Part shown: in pieces, positions 1 through 11,606 of the stretch
How positions within the stretch are numbered: position 1 is the first letter of the stretch
Layout: each line of letters opens with the position of its first letter
From: Poecilobothrus nobilitatus
Lineage: Eukaryota > Arthropoda > Insecta > Diptera > Dolichopodidae
Assembly (NCBI GenBank): GCA_947095535.1
Contig: OX352774.1
Location: 267,069,843 to 267,133,842 of the forward strand
Direction: 5' to 3'
Length of the DNA: 64,000 nucleotides
Made by a program: the position numbers and the translations under genes
Notes under the pieces: generated by a model
What the model saw: only the letters and a program-made list of their open reading frames with translations
The model's database searches: none
What the model was told of the DNA's origin: nothing

Positions 1-3000
1 TCGGTTTTGTTCCTTATCTAAGCACAATGAGCGCAGTCATCGCGCAAAAATTCTGCTTAAAAAAATTATTATATGAAAAATATGTACAAATTCAAAAAGC
101 ATTTTGTACGCGAAAACGAATCAATTTCCAGCTCGAAAATCAAACTATTCACATTGTATTTAGTTATATTAGTACATGGAAATCAAAAACTATTGCTAAA
201 GAGCATGGACTTGAAATGTGGCACACTACATTTTTTTTATTTATTAATAAATAGCTTCACACGAGACCATTTCGCAGCGGCAGCACTTTGAATTTACAGC
301 AAAGGAGTATGAAACGAAAATATATTTTTTGTTTGTAAGGAATTTATACGAAAGGGATATGAAACGTCTTTCTTATAAACTCAAAGAATTGCTGCTGCGA
401 GTTGCTCTAGTGTGGAACGGATTATATATGAGCGAATGCAGAAAACAGAAAACAATAGGAATTACCTTCACCAATCTATAAAAATTATACACACTTCTGT
501 GCGAATTAACATGGAAAAGGATATGACATGCATTCGATCGATATTTAAATCTTCTAAATCCTTTCAAAGCCACCTATATATTGCAAAGGCGAAACATTAA
601 TTTTAATTGGCCGCCGTAGTGGATGTTAAAAAAGTAAACAAGAGCTAGTTTTGCACGAATTTCTTCATATGTAGTATAGTAAATTTTATATATACATTTT
701 TATGAATATTTCTTCATATATAGTAAATTTTTTTCTGGGCTGTTTTTTAAATAAAATAATTTCCAATTAAATAACTTCTAATTCGAAAATAAAAATTAAC
801 AAAACAAATATTAGCTATTAATGAACAAGTGAAAAATTAAATAGAAGTGAATAATAATCTAAAAATATAAAAGTAAAACATAAATTTTTTTTTTATTGCT
901 TTATCATTTTATTAGTGCTGCATAATTATAGTCACCTTTTTACAATTTCCTAAATATAATAAAAATTACTTAAATGTAAGCATAGATAATATCATAAAGA
1001 AATCATATACATAGAGTATTTACACCGAACAAATTTTTTAAACCATTTCTGCACAAAATATAGAACCCCGAAATTATGTTTTGTTGCAGATTAACATATT
1101 TTGAACAAAAAATGTATACAGAAATAATATTTATTTGCAGCTTATAAAAAAATAAAATGTATTCTTTTCTTATTTATACTATTTTATAATTGTAGTGGTA
1201 TGGTAGTGGTAATATTTTTTTTTATTCGTTTCATTCTTATTTGTTTGTACGTATGTTTATTAGATTTGAAATGATTAGAATTTGAATGTTTAATAATTTT
1301 TGGCTGGGCATATATAAAACGTATTAAATAGCGTATGTGCATGTTTAGTAAAATTAAAAATATGATTTTATTATGCATGGATAAGAACATAACGTATTGA
1401 ACTAGGTTTAAATAAAAAATTAGATAAGTGATAATAAGTGACTTTTATTAAATATTTTGTTTTAATAAATAAACTTAAGGTAATAAGGGAACAAATCAAT
1501 GTTAAATTATAGATTCACTGAAATAAAAGTTTCTTTTCCTACTTAGAGTAAATACGAGTATATAGTCATGATATACCTAGTACTAGTAAAAGTAAATAAT
1601 TTTTAAAACTTTTGCAAAAATTAATAAAAAAATCAAATTTTATTTAACAATTTTCTTTTTAATATTAGTACCTAAATGTTAGAATAGCTAAGATTATAAT
1701 AGGAATATTAGTACAGTACCTAAATAGGGAATCAAAAAATAACAAAAGTACATAAAATTAATTAAAAAAAATGTTTTATTGCTTACAATTAAAGAATAGA
1801 AGGAAAACTTTAGAAGGGAAAAAGCCACATGGAAAATTTTAAAATATAGTCTAATAGTATTAATTTTCCAAATGGCATAAAAAACCCTTTTTATTAGTAC
1901 ATTTACAAAAAAATTCAAAATTTATGTAAACAAATTTTACAAGAAAATATAAAAAACTATTTACAAAATTATTTACAAAATTATAACTAAGTATAAGAAA
2001 CTGCTTTAACATTTAAAAAAATTTAACATAAAAACATTAACTTAAATACATTTCAGAAAAATTATATACATACATACCTATCTTACAAATGGCTTCTTTT
2101 CTTCATTATTTTTGTTCTCAAATTATTCAATATTCGACATTTACGCGCGATTAGGGAGCGAAAAAGTCAAAAGTTGTTTAACTTTTCGAAATGGCTGCGT
2201 AAAGACAGCGTCTATTGTAGATATTTTCATACAATTCAGTACATTTAACTATAGTTTGACAGATAGTTGTATTTAGAGGGTGTTTTTCTTTTCCCCATCA
2301 AAGCAGAGTCACTTGTCATGCAAAAAAATTGTGTTACTTTTTATGCTCAGATTATTCAGATTATCCATTTTGTGTTTCTTTTTTAACTCGAAGTTTGCCC
2401 AGACCGCGATCTATGAGCTCGTAAAAATTTTTAAGATTTCATAGAGTTGTCAAAAAATAAAACGTCAAGTTAAGAATAAAAAAACAATACCGTCATTAAA
2501 AGAAAATCACGCATAGATGCATTTGCATGCATAGATAAACATTTTTTTTTACGTTATTTTTTTAAGTTTTTTTAAATGAAATTTTTCATAAATTAACTTT
2601 GTTTTATTTTATTTCTTAAATAAATTCCTTTTATATTTATATTATTACATCTAAAATAATGGAATAAAATAAAAAATAATAACATTAGGAAATAATTTGG
2701 ATAAAAATTGACAATTTGTGCTCTGAGCATTTCTTTTTGGCGAAATATATGAGCCTTTGTTTTCCTCCTTTTTTCTTTTTTTTTCCGAAATTTATGTTTC
2801 TATACAATTTGCTATTGCTATTCATATAGTTTGAATATGAATCATATACTTGCAGAACTAATCAATAATCATACCATAAATATAATATAAATCATATATA
2901 TACATATTATGTATGTATATACATAGAAAAGAAATAAATTATATGATTGTCTAGCTAGACTCTAGAGAGTATACATATATACATGTATCTATGTCGGTGG

Positions 3001-3040
3001 TGTACAAATTGTACATTAAAAATTGTATAAGATTTTTTGA
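1..3040. other. AT-rich spacer, no gene recognised
   Basis: Very A+T-rich sequence with many T and A runs and TATGTA-type simple stretches. Open frames are short (at most about 75 codons), of low complexity, and match no family I know. No splice-bounded coding segment, RNA gene or terminal repeat could be supported. Confidence 0.6.
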
Positions 3041-3235
3041 TTTGTTACAGACAATTATTGTGTATGAAAGTACATTTTGTAAAAATAAATTAAGCTAAAA
3101 AATGTGTGCATTCTATATAAAAGTTTGCTATTATTGGAATGAGTACATATGGATTTGTGATTATTCTAATAAAAAATCGTCGCTTCTATTGAGGTATGTA
3201 ATAAAATATGAAAAATGATTTGTATTTTATGTGTT
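3041..3235 (+). repeat. Partial third copy of the ~1-kb inverted-arm repeat
   Basis: This stretch aligns by eye with about 23,425-23,620 and, inverted, with about 31,520-31,650. Shared landmarks in order are a TTACAGACAAT-type block, a GTAAAATAAGCTAAA-type block, an AATCGTCG/AATTCGTC block and an ATTGAAGTAAAC-like block. It is clearly more diverged than the other two copies are from each other. The repeat is unclassified. Confidence 0.5.
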
Positions 3236-4560
3236 AGTCGCAAAAACTACCTAATTTCCACTGACAGCTGAAATTACAATGTCAAGTGAAAAAAAATAAA
3301 CATGTAAAACAATTAGAAAAAGCGAAGAGGTAAAAATTTAAATAAATTAAAATATTAAGCAGAGTTAAAAATAAAATTAATGCAAAAAATACTTAAAAGT
3401 AACTTAATGAGTGTACTATTTTTTTTATTGTTGTTTCTTTTTGAATACATACTTATAAGATTTTCCGCTTTGTTTTAATAATAGATTATTTCCGCCTTAA
3501 TTAAAATAAATATTAATTTATGTTTCTATTGTAATTATTAATCAATTAGTATCTTTCTTTCTCTTTCCATTAAACTTATTTATTGCCTTTAGTCTTAATT
3601 TTATTTTTCTTCTTGTTTACATACATATACATACATATGTATCTTTTTATCAGATTTCTAATTTATAGACGAGTGGGAATGGAATAGTTTTAAAAACCGT
3701 CACTAAATCTCGCATTTTGACTTTTAACGTGCGAAATGTTAGTACCATGATTGAATAAATATTTCAGTATTTTCACAAGAAAATTACCGAACAAAATATC
3801 AAATTTTGTGCGTCGTGTACGTTTATTGCAACCGAATAAGACCAAATATTGAAACATTTAATATGATGTATATTTAAAAAACCAGAAGATAAAAAAACTG
3901 TATTAGAGAATTTTGGAAAAAGTATTCAATATTATTGTGATGTAAGTATAGAAGCTTACACTTTATTAATTTTGAAATTAAAATTTTTTTTTTTGATTCA
4001 GATAAATGAACCAGTTATTTATTAAACTTCATTGTTAGAGAAAGCTTCATACTCCAGTTTATGTATTCAGTGCTATCTCACATGCCATTGAATTTGTCAT
4101 ATTATTTTAATTGAATTGAATTTGTTTGACCAACCATTGAATTTATCATTTTTTTTTTTCGTTATTTCAATTAAAAATTGTTAGTACATTTACAGTTTAA
4201 GCGTAAATTAAAACATAAGATATTAATATTATACAATTAGAGGGTTAGAGACCAAGCCGAAGCTGTCTGGTCCAACTGTGGTCCAATTTTTTTTTTTTGT
4301 TTTTAAATTAATCTAACTTAATATGTGTTTCTTTTATTGTTCCTATATTATTATTAAAAATTATTTTTATCTTTTATATTTTTTATTTTTTTTTTGTTAA
4401 TAATTGTTTCTTTTATGGAATATTAAAAATTATTTTATATTATATATTTATTTTTTATTTTTGTTTTCAGTTAAATTGCTTGAATTTCATTTTTCTGTTT
4501 TGATAAAATTTGTAAATTAATAAGTTTGTTTATAAATTTGTTTCATGCATGAATTTAGTA
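3236..4560. other. AT-rich spacer, possible 3' tail of the non-LTR element
   Basis: No coding segment is supported. From about 4,250 the T-rich sequence may be the 3' untranslated tail of the minus-strand retrotransposon that follows, but no poly-A end or target duplication could be fixed. Confidence 0.4.
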
Positions 4561-4617
4561 ATACTTTTTTTGAAGTAGCTAAATTTTTTAATTGATTTAA
4601 GATTAGACGGTAGATTA

Positions 4618-6530
4618 TTATAACATTTTAAACATTGATATAAGCAGTTTGTTTTTTGTATCCGTTCTAAATAAGGTAAGGTAATAATTTAATTTATTTC
4701 TAGTGTTATGTGTGTGAATATCTATATTCCTATTGTGTATAAAGTTATGCTTAATCATATTGTGTATAATTTTGAATGGTAGTAGGAACAGCTCTCTATT
4801 GCCAACAAAATCAAGACTTGGGTACTGAATAGAATATAGTTGATTAGTTGAATGTTTAATTGTATAATTGTAAATTATTTTTATTGCTTTCTTGTGAAGA
4901 ACATTTAATCTGCCCAAATGAACTTTTGAAGCCCTATTCCATATAGGATTTAAATATATAACATTAGAGTATATGTATAAATTATAAATATTTAGAGTTT
5001 GTTTGTCGAAGAATCTTCTTAGTCTTTTTAATATAAAGATGTAAGGAGAGATTTTCTTACAAACAAAATCAATGTGGTCTGTCCATCTCACGTTATAATC
5101 AATGATCATACCTAGATAGTTGAGGTTTTTTACTACTTCGAATTGACTATTGGATTATCTGGATTAGCTGGATTATCAAACAGCTTGTTTCCAAATAATA
5201 GTATTTTCGTCTTATTTAAATTTATTACTAGCCGATTTTTGTCTAACCATTCATCAATTAATGATAAATCTTGTAACATTATTGTTTGTACTTCCGTTGC
5301 ATTATTTGCCGAATATTTTATTGCTGTATCGTCAGCGAATAATTGCAGAGACCCTTTAAGATTAACTTGTGACAAATCATCGATATATATTTTAAATAGG
5401 TCGCGCCTAGAATGAGGAACACCTTTTTTACTTAATCTTGGATTACTGTAAACATTATCTAATTTCACCTTTTGTGATCGATCTATTAAATATGTTTTAA
5501 ATAATGCTCGTGTGAGAGGCATTATTTATGTTCGTATGAGAGGCCTGCTTTTTTCAGCTTAAGCAGTAATATATGGTCTACGCTATCGAATGCTTTTTGG
5601 AGATCAATAAAAAGCCACACAGTGAACTTTCCGTTATCCATATTTTTTATGATAAAATCGGTAAGCGATAGGCAAACTGCGGTGGTGATTGACTTTTGTT
5701 CAAAACCAAATTGTTCACAATACAGGATATTTTTGTGGTTTAAAAAATCATTTAATCTAGCTTTTATAATTTTTTCAAAGATTTTCGAAAAAGTGCTCAA
5801 AACTGATATAGGCCGGTAATTTGTTGGATTAGTCGCGTTTTCTTGTTTATATACCGGTGTTATAATGGCAGTTTTCAGGCATCAAGGAAAAATATTTGTC
5901 TGGAATGAAATGTTAATAAACTTTACCAGTGTAGGTACAAGTCTGTCAACAAATTTTTTTACAAATTTTGTGAAGATGTTATCGTAGCCGGTTGCAGAAT
6001 TTGGTTTTAACGATCTAATTATATTTTCCACTTGTTGAAGTTGGTGTAAGCCCGAATGGGCGTAGCAATTACTTCTCAGGTTATAAAAAAAATTGTGATC
6101 AATGCAAGCATTTGACATTTTTAGACTACTTATCACATTCGTGAAAAAGTCGGTTATGCACTCTGATATGTTTTGTCGATCTGTGATTATATTGTTATTG
6201 TATTCTAGGACTTTCATCTGTGTTTTTGAATTCTTCCCCCATTCATTGCTTAACAAGGCATGATCTTTTTATAAAGTTCCCACAGTTTTTACTGTCGCCT
6301 GAAACGAAAAATCGTTATTTCATTTCATCGGTACAAAATTTAACTTTGGCGTCGGGAATCATGTTTTTAACTTTGGCTCGATAAAATTTGTACAGAGAAG
6401 AGATACTTGAGTCATTGAGATACTTTCGTTTATATTTGAAAAAAGAGTCGCGAACTTTCATCATGTTGAGTGTGTCATTAGTCATCCATTCATGTTTTTT
6501 AATCGTTTTCTAATTTTTGCTAGGACTATA
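4618..6530 (-). pseudogene. Non-LTR retrotransposon reverse transcriptase (CR1/Jockey group), decayed
   Basis: Minus-strand remains of an endonuclease/reverse transcriptase ORF2, spread over several frames. From the N-terminal side: 6,530-6,260 holds the linker between endonuclease and RT (Trp-containing, VRDSFFKRKYKYL-like); 6,256-5,882 has the first RT block (NSATGYDNI); 5,800-5,522 has motif A, IDLQKAFDSVDH, with its catalytic Asp, and the preceding GFEQKSIT block; 5,522-5,133 has motif C, FADDTAI, and the NLNKTKILLFG block; 5,109-4,618 is the C-terminal domain with a conserved PIWNRAS block. The QGS.LGPLLF core before motif C is missing (GVPHSRR..FKIYIDDL), and frameshifts separate all pieces. 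A duplicated GAGAGGC block lies at the junction near 5,515-5,545. The element is 5'-truncated and non-functional. The RT assignment is firm; the clade is inferred. Confidence 0.9.
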
Positions 6531-6677
6531 ATTGCTATTTTTGATTTGAGAGAATAAATAAAATATTCCAAATTATAATTTTTATTTCTTATGCTTTGAA
6601 TATTTAAGTAAATAATGGCCTCTGTTACCATTACCACTATAAAAAGAATGAAAGCAAAAATGAATGATAGAGACTTA

Positions 6678-6932
6678 TCGGTGTTATGAATATCATTAAA
6701 TTCATTGTGAATTCTTATTTAAAAATGTCCTTCTATTATAATTTTTATTTTAAACTTATTTTTGATCACTTTTATTTAAAACTAAACTTATTTTTTATTA
6801 CTTTTATTTAAAATATTAAAAATTCTTTGACGTTTTTTGAAATCAACTGAAACAAATAGTAGCTTTCACCAAATAAAAAATAAGTGAATGATAACAGATA
6901 TATCAATCACTTTTCTCGATTCATAACACCGA
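6678..6932. mobile_element. Small MITE-like inverted-repeat element
   Basis: A 14-bp inverted repeat, TCGGTGTTATGAAT at 6,678 and its complement ending at 6,932, bounds 255 bp of non-coding AT-rich DNA. Flanks ACTTA and ACTTT may be a 4-5 bp target duplication. The superfamily is not assignable. Confidence 0.5.
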
Positions 6933-7487
6933 ACTTTTTTCCATATAAAAATGCAGTATACAATGGCAGCTATTTTTGACAGTTCATTTTTTAATGATGT
7001 GAATGATAAAAATAATGATAACGGCCAATATTTAATTTATTTTTATATTCTGAAACTAAATTATCTGCCAGTGTTGTAGCATAATTTATTTTAAGACTGT
7101 TGCAAAAGTCAATCTTTTTTTTAGGAACGAAAAATATTTGTATAAGGTAGGTAACAAATAAATGTAAAACAATAAAAAATCAATTGAGATGTAAAAATTA
7201 AGCGATATAAGAGTTGAATTGTATATGCCAAAGTTTAATAGATATTGAAATGAGTTAAAGAAATTCTTAACTATTTATTTTATTTTATTTCAAAAGTAAA
7301 AGAGTTTTTTCTTATAATATTTATTGAATTTAAACTAAATTGTGCTATATTTATTTTTAATAATTTTTATATATTTTTTAATAAATATCTCCAGTATTTA
7401 CTTTTTCACTTAAATGTCAAATTATTAACAAAATTAAATTCAATTTCAATCCCATATTATCAACTATTCAAACCATTGTTCACCAAC
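6933..7487. other. AT-rich spacer
   Basis: No gene, RNA or repeat boundary recognised. It may include internal sequence of the P-type fragment that ends at 8,030. Confidence 0.4.
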
Positions 7488-8030
7488 AAATTCTAACATT
7501 TAAAGTGCTCACTGCCGAGTGACTGCAAACTCTGCGGATTGTTTATTTAAGCTTCTAATAATAAAAACCCATTTATTTTTTAAAATTATGCTTATTGGAA
7601 ACATGTGAAAAGCGGTGTTTTTACATTTTCTATATGTATTAGAGCACCCCTTTACACTGGAACCATAATAAATTTTAAACCTTTTTCCACTATATTACTA
7701 TTGATTAATAATCACTTCTATATCTGTGTATTTTTTTATTTGTTTATATTATTTATAAAAATTTATTTATTTTTTAGATATTTTATATTTTTAGACACGT
7801 TTATTTATTTTTTTTTATGAAAGACACATCTGACTAACTACTTCAGTTTTTAATTTTATTTTGATTTCTGTAAAAAAAAAATATAAAAACTCAAAAATAT
7901 AAAAAGCGCGAAAGTTTCTTTTAGCGGAAATATTTGCGGGAGAAACTAAATAATGTAAAAAGAGCTATTACTCAAAAAGTCGCTGAATTTTTTTTGTTAT
8001 GTTGCCTATCTAGTTAATATTATATCTATG
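7488..8030 (-). pseudogene. 5' end of a P-type (P2-family) transposon with THAP exon remnant
   Basis: Reading the minus strand, 7,658-7,551 is a THAP exon closely related to that of element P2: VKGCSNTYRKCKNTAFH followed by LKNKW matches P2 VKGCLNTYYKCKNNSFH and LKNKW. Further on, about 7,545-7,488, a frameshifted copy of the CxxHF block reads GSEHF, so one zinc ligand is lost. Upstream, 7,800-8,030 aligns with the 5' non-coding end of P2 (41,395-41,589), and the outer edge at 8,005-8,030 is a family terminus ending in TATATCTATG. Everything 3' of the THAP exon (coiled coil, DDE domain, other end) is absent, so this is a truncated, dead copy. Confidence 0.75.
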
Positions 8031-8302
8031 GTTCTAATATGTTTTAACTTTGTAGCCTTGACGCTTAAATTGTACAAAATCTAAACAGCCGTCTTAGAGT
8101 AAAACATATGTTAATTTTTAGCTGAAAATGGTTGAATCTATATTTTATTATATCTATAGGTTGGCCACGAAATTCCAAATACAAAAGCCTAGAATTCAAA
8201 ATCTCAAAATTCCAAAGCAGTTTTGTTATCATAATTCCCTTTATTTTATAATACGCATTATCAAATTTTAGAATAATATAAATTTTAATTTTTATAACAT
8301 AA

Positions 8303-8492
8303 TGGTACGAAAATGTTTAGTTCCTGGATATTCAATTTGAATATTCTTAAAAAAAATTATCTCCGTTTAATGTTTTAAATTTCTAAAAAAAAAAACCTAA
8401 CAGAAAATTATGTATTAGCATTAGATCGATTTGGCAACCATAACCATCATCAATATAGTTGCGTATGCGCTAAGCATTTTAAAGAATAGTAA
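8303..8492 (+). pseudogene. THAP domain remnant
   Basis: Starts MVRKCLVPGYS (first zinc ligand; the second Cys is replaced by Tyr), passes through one or two frame changes and ends in CVCAKHFK, the C-x2-H-F pair of the THAP zinc module, followed by a stop. The intervening region keeps the spacing of a THAP domain with an ENYVLAL segment. No transposase domain follows. It is probably a relic of another THAP-type DNA transposon. Confidence 0.6.
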
Positions 8493-8760
8493 TTTTTTTA
8501 GTAATGAGGAACGGCAAAGTTTATTAAAGAGTAATAAAGAGTAATACATATATGTGATATTTTTTTTTGTTTTGGAATATACTTTTATTTTTGAAATATG
8601 TTATTAATTTTGTTTTCTATAAATTATTAAAATTTTTCTTATTTTTTGTTGTTGCCTCTGCTGTACCATATTAATTGTCTCTTTAAGTTCTTTGAAGAAA
8701 CTTTCATAGTGGTACAGTAAATGGAGGTTTTTTTAAAGGGATATTTTTATATTTCAAAGG
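8493..8760. other. Short AT-rich spacer
   Basis: No feature recognised. Confidence 0.4.
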
Positions 8761-8930
8761 ATGCGTGACCGATTGAATTTTTGAACGAAACCTTTTTAAG
8801 CCCACCTTTGAACGAAATTCAAAAAAATTTATAGTTTTTGAGTTATAAGCATTTCACAAAGCCTTCTATGCAAAGCTCCATAAGAATACGTGTAAATTTT
8901 TCTAAATTGTTTCAAACATTAGCCTCCTAA
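8761..8930 (+). repeat. Diverged copy of dispersed repeat 'C'
   Basis: Shares with 45,895-46,110 (+) and, inverted, with 60,360-60,560 an ordered set of blocks: AACGAAATT, TAGTTTTTG.GTTAT, and CATAAGAATACGTG followed by TTAGCCT. It is non-coding, its class is unknown, and its boundaries are approximate. Confidence 0.55.
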
Positions 8931-8980
8931 AACGCTTTGGCTCTCTTCATGTCGTGGCTTGAAAAAAACGATTCATATTT

Positions 8981-10520
8981 TTACTTTTTACCTTTTTTTT
9001 TACCATGTTTGATGGTAACTCCATGCCATGCAATTTTGACTCCATGCAATTCGGCAGTTATGTTTGGTGGTTCCATGGAGATTCTCAAGTTCCTGTTTCT
9101 GCTATGGGCTTCATTGTTTGTATCTTCGTTAGTCGCTTGTTGATTATTGCTGACTGATTCGAAGTGCTGTTTCAATCTTATCGTTTGGACTTCCGTATTT
9201 GGTAATACATCGCCATTTGTATCTCTGATTGGTTGAGCTGTGTTGCCTTTACGATTTGTGAGTTGGTTTATTAATCGATGCAATTCACGCATGTTGTTTT
9301 GGTTGGCGTTTTGTTAATTTGGGACGCTATCATGTCGAAGAATTTTCTTTTGTCTTTTCTGGCAGCTTTCATGACCTGCTTCGCTAGGGAGAAATATTAT
9401 TGTTTCCCTGTATCAGTATTGGTCAGCTGTTTCAGGATTCTTCTCTTACTTATGAGCCCCCATGTTTCGTTTGAGATCCTTGTTTTCCTTTCTGGCTGCA
9501 CGAGCCCAATTGTTTCTTCAGCAGCTTCTTGTATTCTAGCCATAATGTTGTTCCATATGTGATGTTGATCTGGTGGTAATATTTCGCGAAGTGTGGAGGC
9601 AAAGTTGTTTACGGTCTGGGCATTTTGAATTTAGCTGATATTGAAGCGTTTGTGCTTGTTATTCTAAGGCTTCTTTCTATATAATTTGATCCAGAAATCC
9701 CCTGTGAGCAATTCGAGGTCGCTGTCTATATCTGCTCCTCTTATGTTTCTCACATCTATGATAGAGTTTCTCCATGTTCCGCAGACGCAAATGTAGTCAA
9801 TTTAGTTTCTAGTGCGACCATTAGGAGAGGTCCAAGTATATTTATGGATATCCTTGTGAGCGAATATGGTACCACAAAGGACAAGCCCGTTTGGCACAAC
9901 TCGATGAATCTGTCTCCATTATTGTTCTTAATCCCTAGCCTAAGTTTTCCCATAACATTTCTTAAACCGGTATTATCAGAGCCTACTTACGCGTTTAGAT
10001 CACCATTAGTATGACTATGTTCTTCTTGTGAATTCTCTCCAGCGTGAATGTTAATTGTGTTTAGAATTCTTCCTTCTTTCCTGGTTCGGCTTCTTCGGTT
10101 GGCGCGTAACATTGTACGATGGTAAGATGGCGTATTTTGCTGCGGAATCCGCTTTCTCTTCCTATATCTTGCCCGCTACATAGCACGTGTTCCCGTTGGT
10201 AGTGGTTATTTCACCGCTATTATTCCATCTCATTTCGCTAACTCCTAGGATGTTGATCTTTAGTATTGTTATTATATGTTGTCATTTATTTATCGATTTG
10301 GGCAAGTCTTGATGCTTCACGAAGAGTTCGGACGTTCCATTGTTCTGTTCGTATCAGTGCTTTCCTGCTGAAGGTTGTTACCGGAAAATCATTTGTGTAT
10401 CCGAGGCTTTTAGTGTTGTTGCAAATCTTTTTCTACTGTCCTAAGCAGAGAATTAGGCTTACTGTAGGAAGAATGTCATTTGGTCTTATCTTTGACATTA
10501 AAGCGTTTTTTCTATGAATA
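8981..10520 (-). pseudogene. RTE-like retrotransposon apurinic-type endonuclease, decayed and truncated before RT
   Basis: Minus-strand remains of the N-terminal half of a non-LTR ORF2. Reading from 10,350: TEQWNVRTLREASRLAQ, then (about 10,255-10,200) ILGVSEMRWNNSGEI, the typical endonuclease start; about 9,950-9,760 has GIKNNNGDRFIELCQT, a HKDIHKYTW-like block in another frame, and NQIDYI, matching the RTE/CFDP2-type endonuclease end; 9,560-9,300 gives the following linker; 9,292-8,981 has IRLKQHFESVSN and NLRISMEPPN, which in intact elements immediately precedes the RT domain. The copy stops there and many frameshifts interrupt it. No RT motif follows toward 8,900, so it is a truncated relic. 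The family is assigned from remembered motif order. Confidence 0.75.
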
Positions 10521-11606
10521 TTATATTCATTCCTATATTATCCTTATCCGTAGTGTTTTTGACAGCTCTATATTGAATCCATCTATCTGTCTGTAGAGGA
10601 ACGACGTCAATTTTTTTCCCGTTAGATGTTGTCGTGTTTACCCATAACTCTGTTAGTTAGGACGCGGCGTACATCATACATGATACATATGACACCTCTA
10701 TTTGACACATGCACATGTTGATATAGGCATAGCCATTGATAATATATAGTAATAATAGATAGCCTACTTATGTCGTTTTCTTTTCTGAAAAAAGTTTTGA
10801 CCTGAGTTTGCACTTTTTTTTCAGGTCACATTTTTTCCATTCTTTTCTCAAAAAAAATGCAAAACTGAAAAAAATGTTCGTGTTCTTTTCTGAAAAAAAT
10901 TAGGGCAAAACTCGCACAAGGCAAAATTTTTTTTAAAAATTTGACCTGAAAATATTGACGGGGCAATAAAATGAGTTTTGCACTCTCCAGAATGACAACA
11001 ATAAAAAATATATGTATATAATTGTCACTGTCAGTTAAATAGTAATTAATGACAATATAAAAATACATTATTTTCTTTTATTTGGTTGAGTTTTAAAAAA
11101 TATCTAGTTTACAAAAAAAAAAAAAATTTATATTTGATTAGTTTATAACATAAGTTTAAAAATTTTTAAATAAGTAAAATATAATTTGCAGATAAAGAAA
11201 ACAGTGCAGCAAACTGAAAGAAAAATCTTGCCCTTTTTCTGTTCTATTCTAAAAAATTTTCGGGTTAAAACCTTAGAATATAGAGTATAAGGAATAGAAA
11301 GTTATGTATACGTATATAAAAATTAGTGAAGCCAAATCAATTAACTTTAATTGCCAAAATGTGCCTGTTATTGTTAAAAAAAATTTAAATTTCCATGACG
11401 ACATAATTATTTTGTTTCTTTTTTGTTTAGATTTGTTTACAATTTACAATCTTTAGCAATAAAATATTTTTAAAATTCAAATTTTATATAGTAATTTAAG
11501 TTTTGTTTAATTTAAACTAGTGTTGTAGATTCATTTTAGCTTTAATTATAAATAAGTTTATAAATGTGTGTTAAAAAACTTGCGATTCATTAAAAAAAAC
11601 GTTAAA

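Noticed and set aside
27..600. Short open frames near the left edge (60-75 codons)
   Set aside because: Overlapping on both strands, AT-biased, no motif, no splice context; typical chance frames.
2881..2990. Clusters of ATATGTATGTA as regulatory sites
   Set aside because: This simple sequence occurs throughout the window and has no positional meaning.
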